Origin: Bacteroidota bacterium
GTDB taxonomy: Bacteria > Bacteroidota > Bacteroidia > J057 > JADKCL01
NCBI GenBank assembly: GCA_016718825.1
Contig: JADKCL010000009.1
Coordinates: 124,001-188,000 of the forward strand
Length of the DNA stretch: 64,000 nucleotides
Reading direction: 5' to 3'
Shown here: positions 37,862-46,753 of the stretch, one piece after another
Position numbering within the stretch: the stretch's first letter is position 1
How the letters are laid out: each line of letters starts with the position of its first letter
Notes under the pieces: model-generated
What the model was told of the DNA's origin: nothing
Seen by the model: only the letters and a program-made list of their open reading frames with translations
The model's database searches: none
Program-made: the position numbers and the translations under genes

Positions 37862-39871
37862 TTAAATCGTATCCTCTTTGATCCATTTTGCCAAGCGTTC
37901 CCACTTTTGTGGAAGCGATGGTTCTTTGAAGTGCAATCCGCCTTCCGGGGCAAGAATCCCCTGACGGATGAAATATTCGATCAAGTCACGCAGTTGCGCC
38001 TCAAATCGTCCGACCTTTTGCAAAACCTCCGCTTGACCGACGCCCTTATTCTGCGGATCCAAGGTCACGATCGCGACGAGCAATCGCTGTGCCGCGCGCT
38101 TGCGCAAACTGGGCATCAACGACTCATAAATTGTATTGGCGCGTGAAGCCGCCTCGGCTGCATCGTTGGGAGACGCGCCAAAGTCCTCCTTGAATTCCAT
38201 CGAGAATTCCAAAGTCGGTGCCTCTGCCTGACGCTGTGAGCCCTGCTCCGAGAAATGATCCTCCAACCCGTTGTCGATCACCATCGAGCCGGATTTTCCG
38301 AAAATCCACAGCTTCATCCTTTCCCACTTGTCAGCAAGATCGGGATCGCTGAGGTTGATCATCGACTCCATCAGAATCGTACCGGGCGGATCGACTTCCA
38401 AAACACCGGCATGGGCAAATACCTCGAGCACGTCGATCAACCGGCTTGCAAACCTTCCCATGGCATGCACGAGCGATTCCACACTCAGCGCACTTTGCCC
38501 GGATGCCATTTTTGCATTGCGTCCAAGGACGGTAAGTGCTTTTGTGGCGATACGCTTATCCAAGGCCGATCGCAATGCCTGATAGGCTGCCTCGGCACGT
38601 TTTTCAACTGGACCCGACCGGTCGACTTTGAAGTCTGAACTTGCGGCACCGATGGTTCCGGCTTTCTGCTCGGCCATCGTGACCGTGACAATCTGCCGTG
38701 GTTTGCGGCGGCCACCTTCCTTGCGGATGTCGTCCAGCACTTCGGCCCAGTCACGGACCAATTGCCGCACGTTCTTTTCAATCTGAACCAAAGGTTCGTT
38801 TTCAAAATACAATTCCTCCGCCAAAAGGCCGCTCAATCTCCGCAGCAATTCGTCGGTGAGCACCTCGGTGAGCTGCCATTTCAGGTGCTCCACGAGTTCT
38901 TCGCGTTCATCGGCTTCAAGAGCGCCAATATTGCTTTGCAGCAACAATTGCGGCCAAATGACATCAACAATGCCCCTGAGTTGCTTCGTGATCATTTTCA
39001 CGTTGTCTGCAGGCACCATTTTGGATGCTCCGGGATTGCCATCCTTTTGCATCTTTTTCCATTTGACCTTCAAGACATCATACAAATCCTCTGAAATTTG
39101 TTTGATGCGTTTGACGGCAACTTGCTGATAGATTTCCTGATTTTTCAGCCATTCAGGGGAAAGCACTTCGGTCTCACTGTCGTCTGACATGACTCTGACG
39201 CGCTCCTGAATGAACGTATCGCCGATCGCAGCTTCAAGTGCTTGCTGATTGGGATTGTAAAGTCGGAAGTGACAGGCCTCGACCGCATTGTGAAGGTCCC
39301 TGAAATTTTGTTTCCAGAGGTCTGCCTTGGGCGGGCGCAAGGCCACCGTGACATAAATTTGGCGTTGGTCAAAGCTTGCATTCAGCAGCAGCCTGACAAA
39401 CATATGCTTTTGCTCTTGGCTCAGGATCGTGGTGAAAAACAGGTTCTCAAACTGATCGACGATGACCAAGAAGTTGTACTGCTTGATCTGCAGGAATTGA
39501 CGGTAGATGTTGAGCAAGCCATGACCATCCTTGGTAAGAAGGGCCTGCTTGATGCTCGATTCAAAAAGTGGATCTACCTTTTCATTGGCGCCAACAAGGA
39601 TATTGGCGGTTGGTCCGGCGATCGCCTTGGTGAGCAAGTCAAACGGGTTGTCGTCGCGGTTGAGGCGAATGTGGGCAACCTTCCACTTCATGCCGGCCTT
39701 GGCCTTGAAGCGGCTTTCGTTTTCCTTCATGTTGCGCACCTCTCGTTCCAGACTGGACCGGAGTTCAGACAATACGCGGGACTTCCCACAGTTGCGCGGT
39801 CCTGAGATGGCTACAAAATGGTGTTGGCGCATCCGGCTGCGCAGCTTTTCAATTTCTGCTACCCGCGACAT
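37862..39871 (-). CDS. STAND/AAA-type ATPase with duplicated C-terminal winged-helix-like domain
   Basis: 669 residues, soluble. Walker A is GPRNCGKS (residues 24-31) and Walker B is FLVIVDQFENLF with D139 and E142, the DQFE form seen in nSTAND-type NTPases. The middle is helical. The C-terminus contains two related units of about 110 residues, each ending in the same signature: GVLEVDP then LADKWERMKLWI, and GILAPEG then LPQKWERLAKWI. They look like winged-helix modules. STAND NTPases are signal-sensing switches, and many take part in defence or programmed responses. The gene precedes the TerB-like gene by 24 bases. No effector domain is visible in either protein. Confidence 0.7.
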   Translation of the reverse strand: MSRVAEIEKLRSRMRQHHFVAISGPRNCGKSRVLSELRSSLEREVRNMKENESRFKAKAGMKWKVAHIRLNRDDNPFDLLTKAIAGPTANILVGANEKVDPLFESSIKQALLTKDGHGLLNIYRQFLQIKQYNFLVIVDQFENLFFTTILSQEQKHMFVRLLLNASFDQRQIYVTVALRPPKADLWKQNFRDLHNAVEACHFRLYNPNQQALEAAIGDTFIQERVRVMSDDSETEVLSPEWLKNQEIYQQVAVKRIKQISEDLYDVLKVKWKKMQKDGNPGASKMVPADNVKMITKQLRGIVDVIWPQLLLQSNIGALEADEREELVEHLKWQLTEVLTDELLRRLSGLLAEELYFENEPLVQIEKNVRQLVRDWAEVLDDIRKEGGRRKPRQIVTVTMAEQKAGTIGAASSDFKVDRSGPVEKRAEAAYQALRSALDKRIATKALTVLGRNAKMASGQSALSVESLVHAMGRFASRLIDVLEVFAHAGVLEVDPPGTILMESMINLSDPDLADKWERMKLWIFGKSGSMVIDNGLEDHFSEQGSQRQAEAPTLEFSMEFKEDFGASPNDAAEAASRANTIYESLMPSLRKRAAQRLLVAIVTLDPQNKGVGQAEVLQKVGRFEAQLRDLIEYFIRQGILAPEGGLHFKEPSLPQKWERLAKWIKEDTI

Positions 39872-40463
39872 TCAACAATTGTTTGATTCCAGTTTCCAAA
39901 ATCGATGCTGTTTCGCTCGTTTTTTACCTTGAGCACTCACTAAGGTAAAGAAAAATATCACTTGGGGTACTTTCCCGAGCTGAAATTTACCGAATAATCA
40001 ATGGAGTTGTCTGTAGGACAAGGAAGGTTGGTTATCCACATCCGGATAAAGTGCTGAAAGCCAAAGATATGTGGATAAGTGGGCTATGTGTGGCTGTAAA
40101 TGGCTTCTAAACCCTTGAATACGGTGATTTTGGCCACGAAAAATTTAATCTGCCGTCTATGTCGGCGGTGTTAATATTTTTCGCTTTTTTGCCTAACGCG
40201 TCACTATACCCCTGCATTCGGCTTTGCCGGACAGCAAGGGTGTATGCTTGATCGGATGGCATTCTTTGATTTGCCACATGATCAGAAAGCGCTACGTTCT
40301 TTGCAGCCACGCGTCAGAAGGCGGCCACAGTAGAAAACGCATGCAAATTACTTGGCTGCGTGCATTCTTCTTGATCGGATTTGCACATCCTTGAAGGGGG
40401 ATTGTAGTGATTTCAGGACGACGCGACAATGGGAATGATATATCAATTCAGAAGCACTTCCTT
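39872..40463. other. Intergenic region between divergent genes
   Basis: About 590 bases separating the ATPase gene (minus) from the PorE-like gene (plus). It contains an 8-bp inverted repeat TTTACCTT / AAGGTAAA at 39923-39930 and 39942-39949, two DnaA boxes at 40033-40079, and AT-rich DNA around 40150-40190. A 67-codon minus-strand frame at 40107-40310 does not look coding. Confidence 0.55.
40033..40079. promoter_or_regulatory. Two perfect DnaA boxes in inverted orientation
   Basis: TTATCCACA on the plus strand at 40033-40041 and its exact reverse complement TGTGGATAA at 40071-40079. One more base on each inner side keeps the symmetry (TTATCCACAT / ATGTGGATAA). This 9-mer is the standard high-affinity DnaA site. 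Two exact copies 38 bases apart in a gene-free region are unlikely to be chance, but two boxes alone do not prove an origin. Confidence 0.55.
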
Positions 40464-42911
40464 ATGAAGTATTTTCAAATCTTAATTTTATTCATCTGCC
40501 TTGGAATGGCACACATCGGTGTGGCGCAAGGCAATGAATCCGGCAAGGCAACGCGTCTCCAAAATACCCGTTATTGGGAAAAGGAGATTCCTGCATATAA
40601 GAAGGTGTTGGAAAATGGTCAGCACCCGACTGTCATGGAGAAGCTGGCCGATTGCTACCGCATGACGGGAGATTTGGAAAAGGCGGAAATTTGGTACAAA
40701 AAAGCGATTGAAAACGGCAACCAAAACAATACTTGCCGTCTCAACTATGCCAAAGTGCTCCAAAGCAATGGCAAGTACCAAGAGGCCAAGGATCAATTTG
40801 TATTGTATGAAGAGATTTCGGGCGAATATGCCTTGGGAGACAAATACATCGCCTCTTGTGAGATGGCCATGAAGCTCAAGGATGACCGCAACCGGTATGA
40901 AATCCAGCCCGTAACACGCCTCAACACAAGCTATTCCGATATTATTGCGATCAATTCTCGCGACGAAATCGTTTTTGCAACGCGCGGCAAGCGTTCTGAA
41001 ATCGGTACTTTGCGCGCAAAATCAGACAAGTCCGAGTCGTCTGACTATGATTTTTACGAAGCACGTAAGCATGGAGATGGCACGATTGCAGACATCAAAG
41101 CCGTGAAAGGGATCAACAGCCCTTACGACGATGTGGGCGCAGTCAAGATGCCGGGCAGCGATTTGGTACTTTTTACCCGTGGTGCTGATCAGGGACCATC
41201 GAAGAAAAAGACGGTGGGTAACAACGAACCCACCCGCGAAGTCAAAATTTTGGGCGCCAAGAAAATGGGCCGCAAAATGGAGCAGGTAGGCGACCTTCCG
41301 ATCAATTTTGCTGACGGAAATTCCAACTTCCATCCTGCTGTACATCCAAGTGGGGACATGATTGTATTTGCCAGCGATCGCCTTGGCGGTCAAGGCGGTA
41401 CAGATTTGTACATGGTGCGTCGCGTCGAAGGCAAATGGAGCAAGCCCGAGAACTTGGGTCCCTCCGTCAATTCGGTAGGTGACGAATTGTTCCCGACCTT
41501 CAACAAGCAAGGACACTTGTTTTTTGCTTCTGACGGCAACGTCGGCTACGGAGGGCTTGACCTTTTTACCGCGGATTTTGCCAACAATCAGTGGAGCGGA
41601 ACCACCAACATGGGAACCGGCATCAATTCGCCGAAAGACGATTTCGGGATTATTTGGGACGCTACGACCTCTTCGGGTTATTTCAATTCGAATCGCAATC
41701 CCAATTCAGGAGATGATATTTACAGCTTCAAGCGCACACCGGGCATCACCGGCCAAGTGTTTGACGGCTTGACCAAGGAAGTTTTGCCAGGCTCGATCGT
41801 GCGTCTGAAAGACATCAACGGCAACGAGAAGATCATTATTGCCGATGGCATCGGTCAGTTTGCTGAGCCTTGCAAGGACAATACGGGCTACCTCATTACG
41901 ATCGATGCCCCTGGATTCCACACTTGGAGAGATACCTTCTGGACCAAGTCGATTCCACAAGGCCGCGACATCAATTTGGATGTGTACCTCGAGGTCGAGC
42001 AGATGTTTGAGCTCAATGGCATGGTGCATGACCAAGCCGACGGTATGCGCTTGGGTGACGCTGCGATTCAAGTGATTCAGGACGGAAACATTCAGCGCAC
42101 GTTGAATGCAAGCAGTGATTCTGCAGATTACCGTGTGCGTTTGAAGCCTGGCGATGACTATACGGTGATCTTCCGCAAGGACGACTACGTACCGCGTATC
42201 GTCAACCTCTCCTTGACCAATTTCCGCGGGGTGGAAGTGCGCACGAGAAATGTGCCGATGCAACGTGGTCAATATGTCCTGATCAATGGCACCGTTTCAG
42301 AAGACGGTACAGCCGGAACGCCGATTTCGCATGCGGCGATTCAGATCGTCAACAACAATACACAACAAGTGGTGGATTCGGCGATGTCGCTCAAGAATGG
42401 CACCTTCTGGGTTGCGATTCCTTGGGATTCGATTTCCAATTATTCGATCATTTCGGCGAAGGAAGGCTATTTTGCTACAAGTCACCACATTGCGGTTCGC
42501 GATTCCAGTGACATGATGGTCAACATTGCCATGCGTGATGCCGATTTCGGATTGGACAACAGCATCAAGGTGATCCACTACGGATACAACCAAACGACGC
42601 TGGACATCATTTCGAAGAAGGATCTGAATGAAATTTACTTCTTCTTGATGCGTAACCCCTTGGCAAAGCTTGAGGTACGTTCACATACGGATTCACGCGG
42701 TACGAGCAAGTACAATCTTGAACTCTCTCGCCGTCGCAGCGAATCCGTGATCAAGTACATCCAAGCACGGAAGCCGCTTCCCGATGACAGGTTTGTTTCT
42801 TGGGGATTTGGTGAAGAATTTTTGGTGAATGATTGCATCGACAATGTACCTTGCGATGAAAACAGTCACGCACTCAACCGTCGCACGGAGCTCAAGGTTG
42901 TGGAGCATTGA
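40464..42911 (+). CDS. PorE-like OmpA family protein (TPR, beta-propeller, carboxypeptidase-regulatory-like, OmpA)
   Basis: 815 residues from ATG 40464, with signal peptide QILILFICLGMAHIGVA. About 25-140 are TPR units (GDLEKAEIWYKKAIENG; GKYQEAKDQFVLYEE). About 150-415 are PD40-type propeller blades (FHPAVHPSGDMIVFASD; GGLDLFTADFANNQW). One or more carboxypeptidase-regulatory-like domains follow (ITGQVFDGLTKEVLPGS; ELNGMVHDQADGMRLGDAA). The end is an OmpA peptidoglycan-binding domain (EVRSHTDSRGTSKYNLELS). This order is the one described for PorE, which ties the T9SS trans-envelope complex to peptidoglycan. Bacteroidota carry several such proteins, so it may be a paralogue. Confidence 0.75.
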   Translation: MKYFQILILFICLGMAHIGVAQGNESGKATRLQNTRYWEKEIPAYKKVLENGQHPTVMEKLADCYRMTGDLEKAEIWYKKAIENGNQNNTCRLNYAKVLQSNGKYQEAKDQFVLYEEISGEYALGDKYIASCEMAMKLKDDRNRYEIQPVTRLNTSYSDIIAINSRDEIVFATRGKRSEIGTLRAKSDKSESSDYDFYEARKHGDGTIADIKAVKGINSPYDDVGAVKMPGSDLVLFTRGADQGPSKKKTVGNNEPTREVKILGAKKMGRKMEQVGDLPINFADGNSNFHPAVHPSGDMIVFASDRLGGQGGTDLYMVRRVEGKWSKPENLGPSVNSVGDELFPTFNKQGHLFFASDGNVGYGGLDLFTADFANNQWSGTTNMGTGINSPKDDFGIIWDATTSSGYFNSNRNPNSGDDIYSFKRTPGITGQVFDGLTKEVLPGSIVRLKDINGNEKIIIADGIGQFAEPCKDNTGYLITIDAPGFHTWRDTFWTKSIPQGRDINLDVYLEVEQMFELNGMVHDQADGMRLGDAAIQVIQDGNIQRTLNASSDSADYRVRLKPGDDYTVIFRKDDYVPRIVNLSLTNFRGVEVRTRNVPMQRGQYVLINGTVSEDGTAGTPISHAAIQIVNNNTQQVVDSAMSLKNGTFWVAIPWDSISNYSIISAKEGYFATSHHIAVRDSSDMMVNIAMRDADFGLDNSIKVIHYGYNQTTLDIISKKDLNEIYFFLMRNPLAKLEVRSHTDSRGTSKYNLELSRRRSESVIKYIQARKPLPDDRFVSWGFGEEFLVNDCIDNVPCDENSHALNRRTELKVVEH

Positions 42912-43002
42912 TCAGGGATTATTGGATAGGTGAAATCAGAAAGCCTTGTCAAGGCATGCTGCGGGTGACTTCGCAGGTGCAATGGCATTGATTGAGAACG
43001 AA

Positions 43003-45228
43003 ATGCGTAGCATAAAATCATTGAATCAATCAGGGAGGATCGGCACGATCCGGGTATTTATTCTCGCATCGCTCTTGCTGATCTTCGGCGGTCAGCTTGT
43101 TGCGCAAAAGGTGATCGTCCTCACCAATGCGGATATTGCCAAAGTCGTGACCGGAATTCACCACTATTCGGTGAAGGACGAGACGTTTAAACTTACCCTG
43201 AGGCACCGGCTCTCTGGAATTGGCCCCATGCAAGTGAGTTTGCAAAAGGAGCAGCAATTCGGAAACAGTCCTTTTACCCTGAAATCGACATTACCCGCTG
43301 AGTTGAGCCCCGATGGTTCACTAGACTTGGAATTTGGCGTTTCTTATTCGCGTTCGCTTCAACAGGCCAATACCATCAGCCTCTTGGCGGTGCCTGTCGG
43401 CGACCCGGACCCCAAAACGCGTGGAATTGCGATTAACATCAAATTGTCTGCGGATGAGGTCCTGATGTTTTTCAATGATCGCGCAAAGCAATACACGAAA
43501 ACACTGCCCACCTTCGAATTTGTCGGCCCGACTGAAAAGTTAATCGAGGTCACCTGGAATGGCGGCACTTCACGCAATTGCATCTACAAAATCGAAACAT
43601 CCGGGCGCGATGGATTTTCATTGGTTCCCAACGCTGCGGGCGCAGCACCCTTGCAAAATGGTGCCGAAATCAAATTGAATACGGGTGGCAACTCCTTTTT
43701 CATCCGCTATGACGGTGCTGCGAGGAAGGGCACGGTTGACTTGGCAAGAATTACATTTACCGAGCCGGGCGGGCAATCTATCAAAACCGAAATGGTAGGG
43801 ACTTACCAAGGCGGGGCCAATCAGTTTGCAGCAGCCAAGGACTTGCTCTCCAAAGGCAAATTGATCGGGGACTATGTTCCGCCGGTCGTTGTCGAACCCA
43901 AAGTGGTCGCAAAGGAGCCGATCAAAGCCAAAGATCCTGTCAAGGTAACCGAGCCAAAGGTGACCGGCGGATCAGATTCCGTTCCCAATCCGGTGGTTGT
44001 GCGTTCCCCCAACGAAGGCAGCACGCCCAAAAACATCGGGGAACCAATTCCGCAACCGAGCAGAGCAGCGGTCATGCCGATCGACACGGAAGAGTATGAA
44101 GACGGATTGAACGAAGAGCAAGCCAAAGCGCGTTTGCTCAAGTATTATCTCCGCCACAAGGACGAAAATATCGTCAAGGTCGGTCAGGCCCGATTTGAAA
44201 AAGTCGATGGAATCTTTGAGGCCTTTGTGCCCATCGGAATCGACAGCATTTTGAAGGAGGATCCCAATTTCAACATCACACCGATTTGGGTCAAAGCCGT
44301 TTTGGGATCCGACACGGTGACCCTGCCGGGAACCAATTACAGCTACCGGGCAGACAGTGCGCGGCTCACGATCAAGCTTTCGGAGGAGGCCGTGGAGAAA
44401 ATGGCCAAGGAAGACTCCTTCCAAATTCGCGTAGGTTTCATGCCTGATTACCTTGCTGGAAATACGCCTGTTGCTGATAAGAGCTTGGTTTTTACCGGCA
44501 ACACCTACGCCAAGATGTACAGCAATTCCTATTTGGCCATCATTTTGTGGACCTTGTTGGGATTGGCTGTGTTCCTTTTCTTTTTCATCGGATTTGTCGT
44601 GGCGCGTCGTCCGGTTTCGTCGTTCCGCTATTTGCGCGAGTCGCGCTATCAGCGTGAGCGGCACAAGGCCAACAGTGAAAGGCAACGTGTGGATGTCGAA
44701 ACAGTCCATATCGACCTCGCAAGACAGGATACAGATTTGATTCAGCTCGCTTTTGTCGATCGGGGCGAAGGTCTTGATGGCCGCAAAGGTGATACGATTG
44801 AAAAGGTTCGGTCGATTCATGCGACTGTGCCGGTTCCAAGAAGAGGCGCTTTGGTGAGGTTTTTCAGTTGGCTGTATGCGCCGTTTGGACGCAAACGCGA
44901 ACCGAAATTCAAGTCTGTTTACTACAGCCTTCGCATTGAAATGATCAAGGGAGCCGTGCCGCAGCACTTGCGTTTGAAAGACGAATCAGGCATGATCATG
45001 CTGGGAACAACGCTCACAGGCAATGTTCTGGCGACCGATTTGCAGGACTTCAAGTTCACGCAGAGGCCATTTGGATACAGCGTCTATTTGGATCCCGCCG
45101 AATTTTTGGATTACACCGGTGCCATGCGCACGGTGAGCATTCCTTTCCGTGTGATCGAGGAGCCATTTGAAGGCTATGTCATGACCCGTGAATTCAACCT
45201 GAATTTGGAAATCGCACAGCGATTCTGA
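43003..45228 (+). CDS. Large single-pass membrane protein of unknown function
   Basis: 741 residues from ATG 43003 (MRSIKSLNQSGR), with a signal peptide FILASLLLIFGGQLVA; an in-frame TTG at 42946 is less likely. The exported part (to about residue 500) is beta-rich with a Pro/Lys/Val-rich linker (repeated PKV, KEP units) and an immunoglobulin-like segment. One strong membrane helix follows (AIILWTLLGLAVFLFFFIGF, near 510-530), then a basic cytoplasmic domain of about 210 residues. No known family. It lies 91 bases after the PorE-like gene in the same direction, so a role in envelope biogenesis is a reasonable guess. Confidence 0.6.
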   Translation: MRSIKSLNQSGRIGTIRVFILASLLLIFGGQLVAQKVIVLTNADIAKVVTGIHHYSVKDETFKLTLRHRLSGIGPMQVSLQKEQQFGNSPFTLKSTLPAELSPDGSLDLEFGVSYSRSLQQANTISLLAVPVGDPDPKTRGIAINIKLSADEVLMFFNDRAKQYTKTLPTFEFVGPTEKLIEVTWNGGTSRNCIYKIETSGRDGFSLVPNAAGAAPLQNGAEIKLNTGGNSFFIRYDGAARKGTVDLARITFTEPGGQSIKTEMVGTYQGGANQFAAAKDLLSKGKLIGDYVPPVVVEPKVVAKEPIKAKDPVKVTEPKVTGGSDSVPNPVVVRSPNEGSTPKNIGEPIPQPSRAAVMPIDTEEYEDGLNEEQAKARLLKYYLRHKDENIVKVGQARFEKVDGIFEAFVPIGIDSILKEDPNFNITPIWVKAVLGSDTVTLPGTNYSYRADSARLTIKLSEEAVEKMAKEDSFQIRVGFMPDYLAGNTPVADKSLVFTGNTYAKMYSNSYLAIILWTLLGLAVFLFFFIGFVVARRPVSSFRYLRESRYQRERHKANSERQRVDVETVHIDLARQDTDLIQLAFVDRGEGLDGRKGDTIEKVRSIHATVPVPRRGALVRFFSWLYAPFGRKREPKFKSVYYSLRIEMIKGAVPQHLRLKDESGMIMLGTTLTGNVLATDLQDFKFTQRPFGYSVYLDPAEFLDYTGAMRTVSIPFRVIEEPFEGYVMTREFNLNLEIAQRF

Positions 45229-45249
45229 TTGTTGAAGGGGCCATCAAAA

Positions 45250-45283
45250 AAATCGCCCAATGGTTTTGACCATTGGGCGATTT
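45250..45283. terminator. Bidirectional terminator
   Basis: AAATCGCCCAATGG at 45250-45263 and CCATTGGGCGATTT at 45270-45283 form a perfect 14-bp stem with a six-base loop. A-rich DNA lies on the left and T-rich DNA on the right, between two convergent genes. Confidence 0.9.
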
Positions 45284-45301
45284 CATTTTAAGCGAAGCAA
45301 G

Positions 45302-45745
45302 TTATTTGATCACCGTTCCGCGCGCCGTCCACCAAGTATGGTATTCTGCGCGGAGTCTGCCGGCCATCACCGCCGGGTCGGTATCGACGAGCGTCGCTGC
45401 CTCTTCCACCGATTCGCAGTCAAGGATGAAAATGCCTCTCAAATCGGTGTCATCACCCATCGGCCCGGCAACGAGCAATTTTCCCTCGGCCGCCAATTTG
45501 CTGATATTGGCCATATGGCCTTCCTGAATTTTGTCGAGTTGGTCTTTTGGGATCTTGTTGGCCTTTTTTCCTCTGTACAGCAGCACCATCACATACCGAC
45601 GCATCGTGTAGGTGGTGTCGCCGTCTTTCATCTCAAATTCGCGTGGTTCAGGTGCTTTTGGTGCTGCGGATTGCGCCAAGCCTCCCACCGCGAATACCGA
45701 GCAAAAGCAAAACCACAATGCTGCCTTTTTGATCATCGTCTTCAA
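45302..45745 (-). CDS. Exported YCII-domain protein
   Basis: 147 residues with a signal peptide (KKAALWFCFCSVFAVGGLA). The mature part is a YCII-related alpha/beta domain: a first strand YVMVLLYRG, then AEGKLLVAGPMGDDTDLRG, and DTDPAVMAGRLRAEYHTWW at the end. YCII-like domains form small barrels; catalytic roles are known only for some. Export of this domain is typical of Bacteroidota paralogues. It starts 3 bases after the receiver gene and is the last gene of a minus-strand cluster. Confidence 0.75.
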   Translation of the reverse strand: MKTMIKKAALWFCFCSVFAVGGLAQSAAPKAPEPREFEMKDGDTTYTMRRYVMVLLYRGKKANKIPKDQLDKIQEGHMANISKLAAEGKLLVAGPMGDDTDLRGIFILDCESVEEAATLVDTDPAVMAGRLRAEYHTWWTARGTVIK

Positions 45746-45748
45746 ATG

Positions 45749-46165
45749 TTAATTGCTCTCAGCTTGCACTTTATCAAAGGCCTCAATCAGCGCCAATTGC
45801 CGCGTAACCCTGTCGACAATTTGGTTGAGGATGTCGGGCGCAATCGGTTTGATCCGATAGTCCAATGCCTCGATGCGGTAGGCAAAATAGGCGTAGTCCT
45901 GACGATCGGAAATGATGACCACAATCGGTGAATCCGGGAGCGAAGCCATCAGGTCAAATCCATTCGCATCCGGGAGCGCCGGATTGATCAGGATCAAATC
46001 CACCTTGGTCTCCTTCAAAAAGTGAACAGCAGCCCTTCCGGTTTTGCAGGTATTGGCCAATTCCAACATCGGGTTGTTGATGACCACACGGGAGAGTTCC
46101 CGCAACGCGTTGACATCTGCGTCGATGAGCAAACATTTGAGCTTTTTTGGACTAGTTCCGACCAT
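45749..46165 (-). CDS. Receiver-domain protein lacking the phosphoacceptor Asp
   Basis: 138 residues forming one response-regulator receiver domain and no output domain. The acidic pair is present (D15 and D17 in LLIDAD), as are the Ser after strand 4 (ISDRQ) and the Lys after strand 5 (RIKP, K106). The expected phosphorylated Asp at the end of strand 3 is Asn61 (LILINPALPDANG). So it probably cannot be phosphorylated in the usual way and may act as a constitutive or protein-binding receiver. The fold most resembles LytTR-type receivers. It lies 51 bases after the HD-domain gene. Confidence 0.75.
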   Translation of the reverse strand: MVGTSPKKLKCLLIDADVNALRELSRVVINNPMLELANTCKTGRAAVHFLKETKVDLILINPALPDANGFDLMASLPDSPIVVIISDRQDYAYFAYRIEALDYRIKPIAPDILNQIVDRVTRQLALIEAFDKVQAESN

Positions 46166-46216
46166 GTTTCTTTCAAGTACTTTCGAATGGCAAATATGTA
46201 CAAACCTCCAGAAAGT

Positions 46217-46753
46217 TTAACTGGGAATGGGATACGCCGCAATTTTTTCCAAAAGCCTTGTTGCAAGGAATTCACTGGAGTCTCCCAATGCATCCAATAT
46301 CCTTTGCGCCTCCACTTGATAGGCTTGGCATTTTTCCCTTGTCCAATGCGCGGGAGGCGGCGCGAGATTGGTGATGCGATCTGCAAGCTTCACCATGGCG
46401 ATTTCCCTTGGCTGCTGCAAAATTCGGTGAAGGCTGTCTTGCATTTGCTCAACTTTGGGTCGGCTTTTATCCTTGGTCAATGCCATTACGCCTTGGGCCA
46501 CGTCTTCTCCGAATTGTGCGGCAACAGCCTCGTAATCAGCATGCGTGTCTTCGATGCTGTCATGCAGCAAAGCACATTGCACCGCCAAATCCCCATTCGC
46601 ATCCGGATGAAAATGCAAGGCCGCGATGACTTCCATCGTCACCTTGGCCAAATGCGTGTCGTAGGGCCGATCGGTCCCGGGCACAAGTTGCCCTTTGTGG
46701 TGGTCAGAGGCGAAATTGAGCGCCTTGACATAAGCTTCCTGCGTCCAGTTCAT
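46217..46753 (-). CDS. HD-domain phosphohydrolase, small alarmone hydrolase-like
   Basis: 178 residues. The HD signature of RelA/SpoT hydrolase domains is complete: HHKGQLVPGTDRPYDTHLA near the start, LLHDSIEDT in the middle, and MVKLADRITNL later. There is no synthetase, TGS or ACT domain, which fits the stand-alone Mesh1/SAH type that degrades (p)ppGpp or related compounds. Its start codon overlaps the stop of tex by four bases (ATGA), so the two are translationally coupled. Confidence 0.75.
   Translation of the reverse strand: MNWTQEAYVKALNFASDHHKGQLVPGTDRPYDTHLAKVTMEVIAALHFHPDANGDLAVQCALLHDSIEDTHADYEAVAAQFGEDVAQGVMALTKDKSRPKVEQMQDSLHRILQQPREIAMVKLADRITNLAPPPAHWTREKCQAYQVEAQRILDALGDSSEFLATRLLEKIAAYPIPS

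Noticed and set aside
40107..40310. 67-codon minus-strand frame next to the DnaA boxes
   Set aside because: No start context and unnatural composition; the region reads as non-coding.
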